Of a DNA stretch of 64,000 nucleotides, positions 53,837 to 62,002 are shown piece by piece (the first letter of the stretch is position 1; the number at the start of each line of letters is the position of its first letter). Source of the stretch: Rhizobiaceae bacterium (GTDB lineage: Bacteria; Pseudomonadota; Alphaproteobacteria; Rhizobiales; Rhizobiaceae); NCBI GenBank assembly GCA_025698895.1, contig JAILWO010000005.1, positions 124,001 through 188,000 on the forward strand. The letters run 5' to 3'. The translations under genes and the position numbers were made by a program. The notes beneath the pieces were generated by a model. It was not told the origin of the DNA. It ran no database searches and saw nothing but the letters and a program-made list of their open reading frames with translations.

Positions 53837-55075
53837 TTAGCGGCCCAAAATGGTGACGCAGGCGGTGGCTTCCTCGACTCCGTGCAATCCGCCACCGTTT
53901 TCGGCGATTGCGTTCTGCGCGCCCTCGACCTGACGCGCGCCGGCCTCCCCGCGCAGCTGCGTGACCAGTTCGAAAATCTGCCCGATCCCGGTGGCCCCGA
54001 CCGGGTGGCCCTTGGATTCGAGCCCGCCCGAGGGGTTCACCGGGATGCGCCCGCCGATCTTCGTCTCGCCGCGCAGGCTGGCCGGGCCACCCTCTCCGAA
54101 TTCGACAAACCCGAGGTTCTCGATCTGGATAACTTCGCCCACGGCGGTTGCGTCATGCACCTCGGCAACGGACATGTCCTCCGGGCCAAGTCCGGCCTGT
54201 TCATAGGCCTGAAGCGCGGCAAGGCGGGTCAGGTGGTTCTTGAAGTCCTCGGGCGGACGGTCGGTGCCGGACCGCAGGATCGCCGCCTTGACCTTGATCG
54301 CACGCGCTGGATCGAGACCCAGCCGCTTGAGTCCCTCGCCGGTGCACAGCAGGGCTGCCGCCGCGCCATCGGAGATCGGGGCGCACATCGGCAGGGTCAG
54401 CGGGTAGGAAATGGGCGGCGCGGCCAGAACCTGTTCAATGCTCATTGAATCACGGTACTGGGCCAGCGGGTTATGCGCGGAATGCGCATGGTTCTTTGCG
54501 GCGACGGCGGCGAATTGTTCCTGCGTTGTGCCGAAGGTCTTCATGTGCAGCCGCGCGAAGCCGGCATAGACATCCATGAACACGCTGTAAGGCTTGGGCG
54601 ATTTCGAGCCTTCGGGTTCCTCGACCCCAGCGCCCAGATCGGCCAGGCGCTGCGCGACCTCTTCGCCGTTGCTAACATCCCAGCCGCTGTCGAAGGCCGA
54701 GAACATCAGCGCCCGGTCGTCGGAATACATCTTCTCGGCGCCGACCGCGAGGCAGCAATCGCCATTGGCCGCCTTGAGGAAGTCGATCGCCAGCTTGAAC
54801 GCGGTCGAGGCGCTGGCACAGGCATTCTCGACGTTGACGACCGGGATACCCTGGATACCCATCTCGCGTAGCGCGATCTCGCCGCGGATCATGTGCTGGC
54901 GTTCCATGTGGCCTTGGACGGCGTTGGAGAAGAAGGCGCCCTCGATCCGGTTGGCCGCGAGCCCGGCATCTTCGAGCGCCGCATTGACGGCTTCGCACGT
55001 CATGTCCTTGACCGACTTGTCGCGGAACTTTCCGAACGGCGTCATCCCGACGCCAACCACGTAAATATCCTGCAT
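53837..55075 (-). CDS. Thiolase, SCP-X (lipid-transfer) type
   Basis: 412 aa from ATG 55075 (GGAGGGAAG). Nucleophile Cys86 in ENACASAST, His in EVHDATAVGE, SKGHPVGATG and the second Cys in ATACVTILGR: complete thiolase active site. Larger than the 29.6 kb thiolase through a central insertion. Between an atypical crotonase gene and an acyl-CoA dehydrogenase, so it probably does the terminal thiolysis for that set. Confidence 0.9.
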   Translation of the reverse strand: MQDIYVVGVGMTPFGKFRDKSVKDMTCEAVNAALEDAGLAANRIEGAFFSNAVQGHMERQHMIRGEIALREMGIQGIPVVNVENACASASTAFKLAIDFLKAANGDCCLAVGAEKMYSDDRALMFSAFDSGWDVSNGEEVAQRLADLGAGVEEPEGSKSPKPYSVFMDVYAGFARLHMKTFGTTQEQFAAVAAKNHAHSAHNPLAQYRDSMSIEQVLAAPPISYPLTLPMCAPISDGAAAALLCTGEGLKRLGLDPARAIKVKAAILRSGTDRPPEDFKNHLTRLAALQAYEQAGLGPEDMSVAEVHDATAVGEVIQIENLGFVEFGEGGPASLRGETKIGGRIPVNPSGGLESKGHPVGATGIGQIFELVTQLRGEAGARQVEGAQNAIAENGGGLHGVEEATACVTILGR

Positions 55076-55092
55076 CGTACTTCCCTCCGGGC

Positions 55093-55884
55093 TCAGTAGC
55101 CCCTGAATTGCGGTTTGCGTTTCTCGGCAAAGGCCGCGAGCCCTTCCCGGATGTCCCACGAGCGCATGTGCGCACGCAGGTTCAGCATTTCCTCGGCCAG
55201 GGCGGCGGGCTCGTCCACGTTCATCGCCCGGTTCGCCACGGCCTTCATCCGCCGCAGCACGGCGGGGCTCTTCTCGGCAAGTTTGTCAGTGAAGGCCTGC
55301 ACCGTGTCGCGTAGCTCGTCATCGGGCACGACCTTGTTCACAAGCCCCCAGTCCATCATCTCGCGGGCCGAGACGTGTTCGCCCGAGAACAAGAGGTACT
55401 TGGCGCGGTTGAGCCCGATCCGGCGCGGCAGAATGGCGGCGCCGCCGGCTCCGGGGAAGACGCCGAAGTTGGAATGGGCGTCGCCGAGTTTCGCGCTTTC
55501 GGCTGCGAACACCAGATCGCAGGCCATCACCATTTCCAGGCCGCCCGCCAGGGTCAGGCCGTTAACCGCGGCGATCACCGGCTTGGGGCCGCTGCGGATG
55601 AGTCCGAAAGCGTGATCCACGCGATCGAGCAGATCCGGCTCGCCCGGCTTCAACTCGGCCTCGCTCACCTCCTTGAGATCGGCTCCGGCGCAGAAGGCGC
55701 GGCCCGAACCGGTGAGCGCCACCGCGCGCACCTCGTCGTCGGTCATCGCCTGGACAAGCGCCCCGGCCATCTCGTCGAGCATCTGCATCGACATCGCGTT
55801 CATCTGCTCGCTGCGCCGAAAGGTGATCCACTGGGTTTGCCCAACGCGTTTGACCGACACGGTCTTTCGATCTTCAGTCAACAT
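55093..55884 (-). CDS. Crotonase-family protein lacking both hydratase glutamates
   Basis: 263 aa from ATG 55884, preceded by AGGAGG only 2 bp away; a 41-codon in-frame extension upstream overlaps the divergent CaiB gene and is not credible. GSGRAFCAGADLKEV and VNGLTLAGGLEMVMACD are conserved. The first catalytic Glu site is His (GDAHSNFG) and the second is Tyr (RAKYLLFSG). It is therefore unlikely to be an ordinary enoyl-CoA hydratase; hydrolase, lyase or isomerase activity is possible. First gene of the 52.7-55.9 kb operon. Confidence 0.85.
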   Translation of the reverse strand: MLTEDRKTVSVKRVGQTQWITFRRSEQMNAMSMQMLDEMAGALVQAMTDDEVRAVALTGSGRAFCAGADLKEVSEAELKPGEPDLLDRVDHAFGLIRSGPKPVIAAVNGLTLAGGLEMVMACDLVFAAESAKLGDAHSNFGVFPGAGGAAILPRRIGLNRAKYLLFSGEHVSAREMMDWGLVNKVVPDDELRDTVQAFTDKLAEKSPAVLRRMKAVANRAMNVDEPAALAEEMLNLRAHMRSWDIREGLAAFAEKRKPQFRGY

Positions 55885-55994
55885 AACCTCCTGAAGACAT
55901 TGCAAAAAATGGTGATTTTTGGGGTTGATCTCCGGCGCCGCGCGCGGTGGAATGAGGGGCCCGCACGCGGGCGGAACAAGGATGGGAGGCGGCG
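55885..55994. promoter_or_regulatory. Divergent promoter region
   Basis: 110 bp between the crotonase operon (minus) and the AMACR-like gene (plus). It has an A/T-rich core with the inverted repeat CAAAAA-7 nt-TTTTTG at 55903-55921, unusual in this GC-rich DNA. No copy of the regulon palindrome is present. Confidence 0.45.
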
Positions 55995-57098
55995 ATGAGC
56001 AACGCACCGCTCGAAGGGCTGAGGATCCTGAGTCTGGCCGAGCAGTTTCCGGGGCCCTATGCCACGATGCTGCTGTCGGACATGGGCGCCGAGGTGATCA
56101 TGGTGGAGCGGCCGGGCATGGGCGACCCGGCGCGGCAGTTCGCGCCGCTGTTCAAGGCGCTGAACCGGGGCAAGAAGAGCGTGGCCCTGGACCTTAAGGT
56201 ACCCCAAGAGCTGGCGCGGTTCCGCGAATTGGCCGCGGAGATGGACGTTATCGTTGAGGGGTTTCGCCCCGGCAAGCTCGCCGCTCTCGGGGCAGGGTTC
56301 GAGGAGGTGCGCAAGGTCAATCCGCGCCTCGTCTACGTGTCGATCTCGGGATACGGGCAGGACGGGCCCTATCGCGACCGGGCCGGCCACGATCTGAGCT
56401 ACGAGGGCGTGGGCGGGCTTCTGGCCGGGCAGGCCAACGCGGGCCTGCCAAGCGAAGTGCCGCGAGTTCCCCTGGCCGATATAGGCGCGGCACTGTTCGC
56501 GGCCATCGCGGTCCTCTCGGCCACGATCTCGGCCCGGCGGACGGGGCGGGGGCGCTACGTGGACGTTTCGATGTCGGATGCCGTGGTTTCGATGCTCACC
56601 GCCTTCCTGGTACCCGAGGCCAACGGCACTCCCCTGGGCAACTTCATCGCCGAGCCGGCCTATGGCGTCTTCACCTGCGGCGACGGCAAGCTCATAACGC
56701 TTTCGATCGCGCATGAGGATTGGTTCTGGCGCCCCTTCTGCGAGGTGATCGGCAGGCCGAAGCTCGCCGGCCTGAAGGGCCGCGACCGCGCAGCACGAAA
56801 AGACGCGCTGCGCGAGGATATCGCCGCAGTGATCGTCACCCGGGCGCGCGACGCGTGGGGCCTCCTGTTCGACAAGGCCGGCGTGCCCTGGGGCCCGGTC
56901 AACAGCCTGACCGAGACCCTCGCCGATCCGCATGTTCGCGCCCGCGGACTGCTGCGGACCCTGGCGCTGCCGGACGGGGGGAGCGAGACACATCTGGTTC
57001 AGCCTCTGAAGTTCGACGGGTTCGAGAGCAGCCCGAGTAGCCCGGCTCCGGAGCTTGGGGCCGATACCGACGGCGTTCTGGGGCGGGGCCGCGGATAG
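55995..57098 (+). CDS. CaiB/BaiF family protein, alpha-methylacyl-CoA racemase-like
   Basis: 367 aa; ATG 55995 behind GGGAGG. SLAEQFPGPYATMLLSDMGAE and GYGQDGP are family motifs. AGHDLSY gives His132, 30 residues before Asp162 in LADIGAA, the racemase spacing. Second racemase candidate of the window, single gene on the plus strand, divergent from a thiolase/crotonase operon and convergent with the second transporter operon. Confidence 0.8.
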   Translation: MSNAPLEGLRILSLAEQFPGPYATMLLSDMGAEVIMVERPGMGDPARQFAPLFKALNRGKKSVALDLKVPQELARFRELAAEMDVIVEGFRPGKLAALGAGFEEVRKVNPRLVYVSISGYGQDGPYRDRAGHDLSYEGVGGLLAGQANAGLPSEVPRVPLADIGAALFAAIAVLSATISARRTGRGRYVDVSMSDAVVSMLTAFLVPEANGTPLGNFIAEPAYGVFTCGDGKLITLSIAHEDWFWRPFCEVIGRPKLAGLKGRDRAARKDALREDIAAVIVTRARDAWGLLFDKAGVPWGPVNSLTETLADPHVRARGLLRTLALPDGGSETHLVQPLKFDGFESSPSSPAPELGADTDGVLGRGRG

Positions 57099-57116
57099 TG
57101 GCCCGCCTTCCCTAGG

Positions 57117-57905
57117 TCAGACCGCAAACGAGTATCCCCCGTTGACCGGATAGGTCTGGCCGGTGATCCAGCTCGCCGCGTCCGAGCAGAGGAAGAGGAT
57201 CAGGCCCGCCGGATCCTCCGGTTCACCGAGGCGACGGATCAGGTATTGCGAAAGGACCTTTTTCTCAGCGGCCTCGTCGGGGATCAGATCGGTCACCGCG
57301 GGGGTCCGTGTGCCGCCGAGGGCAACGCAGTTGGCGGTGATCCCGAAGCGGCCGCCGGCTTTGGCGATTGCGCGCATGAAGCCTGCAGCGCCGGCCTTGG
57401 CACCGGAATAGACAGCCAGGTGCGGCTCGCCGACGCGGCCGGCGTCCGAGATCACGGTGACAATCCGACCGTAACCGCCCTTGATCATGCCGGGCATGGC
57501 GTGGCGGGTGCAGTTGAGCACGCCGTCTAAGTTGGTGGCCAACCAGCGTCGCCACTCGTCGGGACCGGATTCCCAGAAAGAAACCAAATCGTCGAGGCGC
57601 GAGGTCGGGCCTGCATTGCCGGCGTTGTTCACCAGGATGTCGACCCCGCCCAGCGCCTCACGCGCCCTGGCGAACGCGCCGCCGACGGCCTCGAAATCGG
57701 AGACGTCGAAGGCCAGGGGCAGCGCCTTCGCACCGAGCGCCGCTACCTCGGATGCCACCGCTTCGGCGCGGTCGGCGTGGAAATCGTTGATCACAACGGC
57801 GCCGGCGCCGTACTGCGCCAGATAGAGGGCGACCTGGCGCCCCACGCCTTGTCCACCGCCGGTCACCAGCGCTGTCCGTCCCTTGAGGTCGAGAATGTGT
57901 TTCAT
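57117..57905 (-). CDS. SDR family oxidoreductase (3-hydroxyacyl-CoA dehydrogenase-like)
   Basis: 262 aa. TGGGQGVGRQVALYLAQYG, NNAGNAGPTS, and an intact Tyr-Lys pair (AVYSGAKAGA). ITGQTYPVNGGYSF at the end is typical. ATG 57905 has GGGGGAGG. Last gene of the second Liv/ligase operon, 15 bp after LivF; the first such operon begins with an SDR, so an SDR is a constant companion of these transporters. Confidence 0.87.
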   Translation of the reverse strand: MKHILDLKGRTALVTGGGQGVGRQVALYLAQYGAGAVVINDFHADRAEAVASEVAALGAKALPLAFDVSDFEAVGGAFARAREALGGVDILVNNAGNAGPTSRLDDLVSFWESGPDEWRRWLATNLDGVLNCTRHAMPGMIKGGYGRIVTVISDAGRVGEPHLAVYSGAKAGAAGFMRAIAKAGGRFGITANCVALGGTRTPAVTDLIPDEAAEKKVLSQYLIRRLGEPEDPAGLILFLCSDAASWITGQTYPVNGGYSFAV

Positions 57906-57920
57906 GCCTCCCCCTGTTCG

Positions 57921-58712
57921 TCATCCGAGCCAGCGCTTGCGCCGGCGGTAGTGCTTGACCTGGCGATAACTCTTGCGTTCGCCTGAGGCGGTCACGCCGA
58001 GGTAGAATTCCTTCACGTCCTCGTTCTGGGCCAGCTTGTCGGCGCGCCCGTCGAGAACCACCCGGCCGTTCTCCAGCACATAGGCGTAATCGGCCAGTCC
58101 CAGCCCCGCGGCGCTGTTCTGCTCAACCAAAAAGAAGGTCGTGCCCTCCTCCTTCAGCCGGCTCAGCACCTCGTAGACGTCGTGGATCATCAGCGGAGCG
58201 AGGCCGAGCGAAGGCTCATCGATGGCGATGATCTTAGGCCGGGCCATCATCGCGCGGCCGATCAGAAGGAGCTGCTGTTCGCCGCCCGACATGAAGCCCG
58301 CCGTGCGGGACTTCAGGTTAGCGAGGCGCGGCATCAGCGTGTAGACGTGATCGAGCCGTCGCTTCAGCTCGGCCCGGTCAGGCACCATGTGTCCCCCGAC
58401 AATCAGGTTCTGCTCCGCTGTCATGTGGCGCAGCACGCGGCGGCCTTCCATCACGTGGATGAGGCCGCGCCGCACAACCTCCGAAGCTTCCAGGTTATGG
58501 ATCGGAGTGCCCTCGAGGGTGATCGCTCCGGCCGACACCTTTCCGTCTTCGGATTTCAGCGTGCCCGAGATTGCCTTGAGGATCGTGCTCTTGCCGGCGC
58601 CGTTGCCGCCAAGGAGCGCGACGCACTGCCCTTCCCGAAGGCTGAGAGAAACGCCCTTCAGCGCAAGGATGACATCGGAATAGGTAACCTCTACATTGTG
58701 AAGTTCCAGCAT
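57921..58712 (-). CDS. ABC transporter ATP-binding protein, LivF type (second system)
   Basis: 263 aa. Walker A GGNGAGKST (35-43), signature FMSGGEQQLLLIGRAM, Walker B IIAIDEPSLGLAP. HVMEGRRVLRHMT as in the other LivF. The C-terminus is extended and ends VKHYRRRKRWLG, nearly the same as the tail of the first LivF. ATG 58712 with GGGGCAAG upstream. Preceded by the binding-protein gene; the matching LivG gene is not visible and may lie beyond the right edge. Confidence 0.92.
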   Translation of the reverse strand: MLELHNVEVTYSDVILALKGVSLSLREGQCVALLGGNGAGKSTILKAISGTLKSEDGKVSAGAITLEGTPIHNLEASEVVRRGLIHVMEGRRVLRHMTAEQNLIVGGHMVPDRAELKRRLDHVYTLMPRLANLKSRTAGFMSGGEQQLLLIGRAMMARPKIIAIDEPSLGLAPLMIHDVYEVLSRLKEEGTTFFLVEQNSAAGLGLADYAYVLENGRVVLDGRADKLAQNEDVKEFYLGVTASGERKSYRQVKHYRRRKRWLG

Positions 58713-58775
58713 CGGCCGCTTGCCCCGTTCTTAGGATAGGGCCGGGCACCACGAGCGGGCGGTGCCCGGCAGGTC

Positions 58776-60014
58776 TCACCACTTCTCGACGTTGGGGATG
58801 GCGGCCCCGGTGGCCTCGACCACGATTTTGCCGTCGCGCACGCTGCCGACGTTGACCTGAAGTCCCTTCAGGGGGAAGGGCGCCTCAGGCGTGAAGGACA
58901 GCGTGGGAAGGAAACCGTGGGTTTCTTCTGTAGTGATCGGTTCTGCGAAAAGCGCCTCGCGCACCTTCTCGCCGGTCAGGCCCTCGGGACCGTTGGCTTC
59001 TATCGCATGTTCGATCACCGTAACGGCAAAAAGCCCTTGGGAGATGCCCATGGCAGTCACTACGTTCCAAGGTGCCTTCAGGCCGTAACTGTCGGACAGG
59101 GTCTGGTAGAACTGGCGGGGCGGCGTATCCTCGTCGGCCGCGATGGCCATGCCGTAGGCTTCGTAGTCGCCTTCAAGCTGTTCGAGGCCGCCCAGGGCCT
59201 TGCCCGAGGCGGGAAGGCCATTGTGCGAACTCATCATGATCGGCACATCGGCGCCATTGGCCTGCAGGCCGCGCTTTGCGGCAACTACGATCGAAGTGTT
59301 GGTCTGGATGATCAAGGCGTCGGCGCCCGAGCGTGCTACGCGGCGCATCTGCGCCGTCAGATCGGTCGGCTGCACTTCCGTATAGATCACCTCAACCAGT
59401 TCGATCTCGTCGGGGTGCTCTTCGGCGTATTTCTCCAGGCCCTTGACCATGTCCACATAGGCCGGCGAGGCCTCCGAGGCCATAATCGCTGCCTTGATGG
59501 GGCCATCACCGCCCCGCTTCTGGCGCAGCCAGTACAGGAAGCCCGCGCTCTCGTGTGAGTAGGTGGGACGGGGATTGAAAATCCAGGAGTCCGGTTTCCA
59601 CGCATAGCCGTACGCGGCGGTGGCCATGAACATCGGGATCTTGTCCTCGGGCAGGCGCTCGGACAGTGCTGCGACGTCGGGGCCGCCGAGGCCGATTACC
59701 GCGATGGGCTCGAGTTCGGACTTGATGCCGGGCCACAGACTTGCCACCTGGGCGGCGTCATAGCGGGTCTCGTAGTTCTTGTAGTTCAGCGTCACACCCA
59801 GTTGTGCGCCGCGGGTGGCGTTCCACCAGTCGATCACCTTCTCGCGCCCCGCCGCGAGGATCGGCATGATGTCGGCATAAGGCCCCGAGAAGTCCGACAG
59901 GAGCGCCACGTTGTAGCGGGTTTCCTCCTGCGCCTTCAGCGGCAGTGCCCAGGCCAGTGCCATTGCGCCCGCCGCAAGAAGAGTGCGGCACCTCGATTTC
60001 AACGACGTTGTCAT
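58776..60014 (-). CDS. ABC transporter substrate-binding protein (second system)
   Basis: 412 aa with a signal peptide (RTLLAAGAMALAWALPLKA before QEE). Type I periplasmic binding protein of the Liv family, but not a close paralogue of the pair at 9.9-12.5 kb: SDFSGPYADIMPILAAGRE, NPRPTYSHESAGFLYWL. This suggests a different ligand from the first importer. ATG 60014 follows GGGAGAAAG. Confidence 0.9.
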   Translation of the reverse strand: MTTSLKSRCRTLLAAGAMALAWALPLKAQEETRYNVALLSDFSGPYADIMPILAAGREKVIDWWNATRGAQLGVTLNYKNYETRYDAAQVASLWPGIKSELEPIAVIGLGGPDVAALSERLPEDKIPMFMATAAYGYAWKPDSWIFNPRPTYSHESAGFLYWLRQKRGGDGPIKAAIMASEASPAYVDMVKGLEKYAEEHPDEIELVEVIYTEVQPTDLTAQMRRVARSGADALIIQTNTSIVVAAKRGLQANGADVPIMMSSHNGLPASGKALGGLEQLEGDYEAYGMAIAADEDTPPRQFYQTLSDSYGLKAPWNVVTAMGISQGLFAVTVIEHAIEANGPEGLTGEKVREALFAEPITTEETHGFLPTLSFTPEAPFPLKGLQVNVGSVRDGKIVVEATGAAIPNVEKW

Positions 60015-60045
60015 TTTCTTTCTCCCAGTTGAGGGCCGGCCCTGG

Positions 60046-61098
60046 TCAATAGGGGAACGGCCAGATGCGGTAAGACGACTTCAGGATGGTCCAGCGATGC
60101 ATCAGTCCCTTGGGCTCGAGGATCATGAAGAGGGCAATGACCCCGCCCAGGATCACGTTCATTCCCGCGAAGACGATGTCGCCGCCGAGGAAGGTGACGC
60201 TGTCGGCAATGTTCGGCCCAACGGTTGCGATGATCTCCTGAATCACGCGGATCACGAAGACCCCGATGAGCGCACCGACGACAGAGCCCATGCCGCCAAC
60301 AATAATCATCGCTATGAAGAACACCGAGTTGAACAGGGTGAACTGATCCACGCCGACGAAGCGGATCAGGTAGGCCCAGAGCCCGCCGCCCACCCCGGCG
60401 TAGAATGCGCCGATCAGGAAGGCGTTGGCCTTGGTGGCGGCGACATTGATGCCCATGATGCCGGCGGCCACGTCGTCGTCGCGGACCGCCACGAAGGCAC
60501 GCCCGAAGCGCGAGCGGACGATTCCGAAGGCGCCGGCCACCATGATCGCGGCAACGAACAGCATAAGGTAGTACTGCGCGCCTTCGCTCACGATCCGCAA
60601 TCCGAAAAGCGTGGCCGGCGGCACGGTCACCCCGTTCGATCCCCCAAGCCAGGACGAGGGCAGATTGAGTACCGCGAAGTGGAAGATGAATTGTGCAGCG
60701 ATGGTGGTGAGCGCCAAGTAGAAGCCCTTGATCCGCGCCGCCGTCAGCCCGAAGAGGAAGCCGAAGACAGCCGCTGCGAAACCGGCGATGGGGATTGTCA
60801 GAAGGAAGGTTAGCCCGGTCTTCTCGGCCAGGATCGCAGCCGTATAGGCGCCAACTCCCATGAATGCCGCCTGACCGAGGTTGATCTGACCGGCATAGCC
60901 GGTGCAGATCTGAAGCCCCACGGCGACCACGGCGCTGATGTACATGATGTTGAGGATGGCGACGATCCGCGGCCCTACCAGATAGGGCGCCGCCAGCAGC
61001 ACCGCGATGAATAGGATGAGCGAAAGCGCTTGCCAGCGGGTGCGGACCAGCCGCCGGTCGGCGCGGTAGCTGGTGGCGAAGATGCCGGAAGGATCCAT
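60046..61098 (-). CDS. ABC transporter permease, LivM type (second system)
   Basis: 350 aa membrane protein. GYAGQINLGQAAFMGVGAY, TAARIKGFYLALTTIAAQF and VRDDDVAAGIMGIN mirror the first LivM. Ends YRIWPFPY. ATG 61098, 3 bp after the LivH stop, with GAGAGGGTC. Forms the channel with LivH. Confidence 0.93.
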   Translation of the reverse strand: MDPSGIFATSYRADRRLVRTRWQALSLILFIAVLLAAPYLVGPRIVAILNIMYISAVVAVGLQICTGYAGQINLGQAAFMGVGAYTAAILAEKTGLTFLLTIPIAGFAAAVFGFLFGLTAARIKGFYLALTTIAAQFIFHFAVLNLPSSWLGGSNGVTVPPATLFGLRIVSEGAQYYLMLFVAAIMVAGAFGIVRSRFGRAFVAVRDDDVAAGIMGINVAATKANAFLIGAFYAGVGGGLWAYLIRFVGVDQFTLFNSVFFIAMIIVGGMGSVVGALIGVFVIRVIQEIIATVGPNIADSVTFLGGDIVFAGMNVILGGVIALFMILEPKGLMHRWTILKSSYRIWPFPY

Positions 61099-61101
61099 CG
61101 C

Positions 61102-61986
61102 TCAGACCCTCTCGATGGTGCGCCAGCCGAACAGTCCGGTTGGCCGGATCAGCAGGATGCCCAGCATGATGAGGTAGGGCACGACAGTACCGAGCGCACC
61201 GCCCACCAGCGGATCGAGATAGTTGGTGGCCAAGCTTTGTGCCACGCCCACGATTACGCCGGCAAGGATTAGTCCGCCGATGGATTCGAGCCCGGCAAAC
61301 AGCGCAACAGGAAGCGCGGCGAAGCCGATCTCGGAGGCAAGGAAAGTGAGCGACTTGCCGCTCAGGAAGATCATCGCACCCACCGTGGAGAGAACCGCGC
61401 CCAGGACCCAGGCGAAGGCGATCGAGCCCTTGACCGAGATCCCCATAGACGAAGCCACCACATGATCCTCGGCCACCGCCGTCATGCGCAGCCCGGCGCG
61501 GGTCCGATTGAAGAACCAGGAGAGCCCGACCGCCGCGACCACGGTGATGAGACCGCCGATCAGGAGGTTCATCGGAATCAGCATCTCTCCCAGGAACAGC
61601 GGCTTCAGAGGGAAGATCACCGGGAAGGGCCGCACCGCGGGTCCGAAAAGCAGCAGCACAATCCCGCGCAGCAATATCAACAGCCCCACGGTGACCATGA
61701 CCATGGAGAATACACTTTCTCCGATCAGTTTGGTCAGGAAGATCCGCTCGATCAGGTAGCCTGCCAGCGCCGAAAGCAGCAGCGAGAGCGGGATCGCCAG
61801 CCAGAGGTCGAGACCCAGCTCGAAGGTCGTGTACCACACGATGAAGCCGCCCAGGATCACCAGTTCGCCCTGGGCGAAGTTGAACACTTTGCTGGCGCGA
61901 TAGATCACCACGAACCCCATCGCGACCAGAGCATAGAGCAGCCCGATCAGGGCGCCAGTGATGATGTCGTTGATAACGTAGATCAT
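61102..61986 (-). CDS. ABC transporter permease, LivH type (second system)
   Basis: 294 aa membrane protein. LLYALVAMGFVVIYRASKVF near the N-terminus, FAQGELVILGGFIV and the end RPTGLFGWRTIERV are LivH features. ATG 61986 with GAAGGAG 11 bp upstream. It follows the ligase gene by 16 bp. Confidence 0.93.
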   Translation of the reverse strand: MIYVINDIITGALIGLLYALVAMGFVVIYRASKVFNFAQGELVILGGFIVWYTTFELGLDLWLAIPLSLLLSALAGYLIERIFLTKLIGESVFSMVMVTVGLLILLRGIVLLLFGPAVRPFPVIFPLKPLFLGEMLIPMNLLIGGLITVVAAVGLSWFFNRTRAGLRMTAVAEDHVVASSMGISVKGSIAFAWVLGAVLSTVGAMIFLSGKSLTFLASEIGFAALPVALFAGLESIGGLILAGVIVGVAQSLATNYLDPLVGGALGTVVPYLIMLGILLIRPTGLFGWRTIERV

Positions 61987-62002
61987 CGTTTCGTGAACTC
62001 CT

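Noticed and set aside
53827-53840. TCTACCTGTGTTAG before the acyl-CoA dehydrogenase at 53821, similar to the operator
   Set aside because: The half-sites are one base too close to match the 2-nt centre of the other eight sites, and it lies between tightly spaced genes inside an operon.
60011-61837. A 608-codon minus-strand frame across the LivM and LivH genes
   Set aside because: Arg/Gly-rich, no family resemblance, overlaps two obvious permease genes in another frame.
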